Assembly (NCBI GenBank): GCA_905206455.1
Contig: CAJLHL010000028.1
Location: forward strand, 1-23,982
Direction of reading: 5' to 3'
DNA from: an uncultured Eubacteriales bacterium
Lineage (GTDB): Bacteria > Bacillota > Clostridia > Peptostreptococcales > Anaerovoracaceae
DNA: 23,982 nucleotides
The notes below the pieces were generated by a model that saw only the letters and a program-made list of their open reading frames with translations, was not told where the DNA came from and ran no database searches. Every line of letters begins with the position of its first letter. The first letter of the stretch is position 1. The translations under genes and the position numbers were made by a program. This document shows positions 23,061 through 23,982 of this stretch, piece by piece.

Positions 23061-23849
23061 ATGAAATTCAGACCATGTATCGATATTCACAACGGCCGGG
23101 TTAAACAGATCGTGGGCAGCAGCCTGCGCGATGAAGAAAATCGCGCCCGGGATAATTTCGTATCGGATAAAGACGCTGATTACTACGCGTCGATGTACCG
23201 CAGAGATCAGCTGACCGGCGGACATATTATCATGCTCAACCCGAAAGGTTCGGAATATTACCGAGAAAACTGCCGCCAGGCGGATCTTGCGCTCTCCGCT
23301 TTTCCCGGAGGGATGCAGATCGGGGGAGGTATCGATGATACCAATGCCGCCCGGTTTATTCAGGCAGGAGCTTCCCATGTCATCGTCACATCTTTCGTTT
23401 TCCGGGACGGAAAAATCGATTTCAAAAATCTGAAAAAGCTGGAATATGAAGTAGGAAAAGAACATATCGTTCTCGATCTGAGCTGCAGAAGAAAGGGAGA
23501 TGTTTACTATATTGTAACCGATCGCTGGCAGAGATTCACCGATGTAGAAATCAGCCGGCAGACACTGAGCCTTCTGTCACAGCACTGCAGCGAATTTCTG
23601 ATCCACGCGGTGGATGTGGAGGGGAAGTCCAGCGGTATCGATGAGACTTTAACTCAGATGATCGGTTCTTTCCGGGATATTCCCGTGACATATGCAGGAG
23701 GTGTCAGAAATCTCGAAGATGTTGAAAAATTGTACAGAGCCGGAGGGGGATATCTGGATATTACCATAGGAAGCGCGCTGGATCTCTTCGGCGGGTCATT
23801 AAAGTATGAAGATGTCATCAGATACTGTAAAAAGCTCAAAAATACTTAA
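23061..23849 (+). CDS. hisA: HisA of the eukaryotic HIS6 type (ProFAR isomerase)
   Basis: The 262-residue TIM barrel would convert ProFAR to PRFAR, the fourth step of histidine synthesis. It follows the yeast HIS6 pattern more closely than bacterial HisA: CIDIHNGRVKQIVGSSL (6-22; catalytic Asp8), NFVSDKDADYYASMY (32-46), QIGGGIDDTNAARFI, VIVTSFVFRDG, IVLDLSCRRKGD (136-147), FLIHAVDVEGKSSGIDE (179-195; Asp185), YAGGVRN and IGSALDLFGGSLKYED. Bacterial HisA usually begins with a differently spaced DLKDGKCVRL element. No other his gene is in the window. ATG 23061 follows GAGGGCGAGG. A CCCGG/CCGGG hairpin (22997-23023) lies in its leader. The family is confident; transfer from a eukaryote should not be assumed, since HIS6-like proteins occur in some bacteria. 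Confidence 0.92.
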   Translation: MKFRPCIDIHNGRVKQIVGSSLRDEENRARDNFVSDKDADYYASMYRRDQLTGGHIIMLNPKGSEYYRENCRQADLALSAFPGGMQIGGGIDDTNAARFIQAGASHVIVTSFVFRDGKIDFKNLKKLEYEVGKEHIVLDLSCRRKGDVYYIVTDRWQRFTDVEISRQTLSLLSQHCSEFLIHAVDVEGKSSGIDETLTQMIGSFRDIPVTYAGGVRNLEDVEKLYRAGGGYLDITIGSALDLFGGSLKYEDVIRYCKKLKNT

Positions 23850-23951
23850 ATTTCAACAGTTCTGTATGTTTAAGGCCTTGGAAAAAACAACAGCTGTAAA
23901 ATCCGGCGAAAAAAATGTTTAAAAATAACGAAACTTTTTTTGAGAAATACG

Positions 23952-23980
23952 TTGACAGATTTAGATATACTTGGTATTAT
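23952..23980 (+). promoter_or_regulatory. near-consensus promoter for a gene beyond the right edge
   Basis: TTGACA (23952-23957) and TATTAT (23975-23980) are 17 nt apart, with an added TGG before the -10. The gene lies outside the window. The 100 bases before it hold an AAGGCCTT palindrome and A- and T-runs but no clear terminator for hisA. Confidence 0.8.
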
Positions 23981-23982
23981 AG

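Overview
The window looks like chromosome from an anaerobic, low-to-mid GC Bacillota of the Clostridia type. The basis is strong GGAGG-type ribosome sites, TTGACA/TATAAT promoters with 17-nt spacers, 4-nt ATGA gene overlaps, a 2Fe superoxide reductase, a NuoF/GltD-type flavoprotein and a split cobalamin methionine synthase. I cannot name a genus. I see no rRNA, tRNA, CRISPR array, insertion sequence or phage gene. All the long genes are intact.

Layout. 1-1510: the start of a divergent gene at the left edge, then a SEC-C zinc-motif protein, closed by a bidirectional terminator. 1543-4900 (minus strand): two CHR-family chromate-transporter halves, then two G3E/COG0523 GTPases. One GTPase carries three 66-bp His/Cys repeats; the other is fused to a domain resembling the C-terminus of TIGR03943/DUF1980 proteins. 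4901-5541: about 640 bases without a credible gene but rich in hairpins. 5542-9646: an SLH + PstS-like surface protein, RmuC and BirA in one tight run. 10040-12296: a polar amino acid ABC transporter (lipoprotein, permease, ATPase) behind a strong promoter flanked by palindromic TTGTATAA elements. 12445-14111: an Lrp/AsnC regulator overlapping a class I aminotransferase. 14417-15290: panD and an unrecognised 103-residue protein. 15519-18682: glyceraldehyde-3-phosphate dehydrogenase and an orphan Fe-S/FAD/NAD(P) oxidoreductase. 19037-19417: desulfoferrodoxin. 19641-22896 (minus strand): methionine synthase lacking its reactivation domain, preceded by that domain as a separate gene. 23061-23849: a HisA of the eukaryotic HIS6 type. 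The window ends on a near-consensus promoter for a gene outside it.

How the genes may work together. The GTPase pair looks like a metal-allocation module. The ABC transporter, Lrp regulator and aminotransferase look like uptake, sensing and use of an amino acid. The two-gene metH unit makes a complete methylation/reactivation system only when both products are present. The oxidoreductase and superoxide reductase fit anaerobic electron transfer and oxygen defence. Several noncoding stretches carry inverted repeats that look regulatory. TTGTAT/ATACAA elements recur upstream of three transcription units and may mark a shared regulon. No single new system is proven. The best leads are the GTPase-DUF1980 fusion with its repeat-bearing partner, the TTGTAT/ATACAA elements, the HIS6-type HisA and the structured noncoding stretches.
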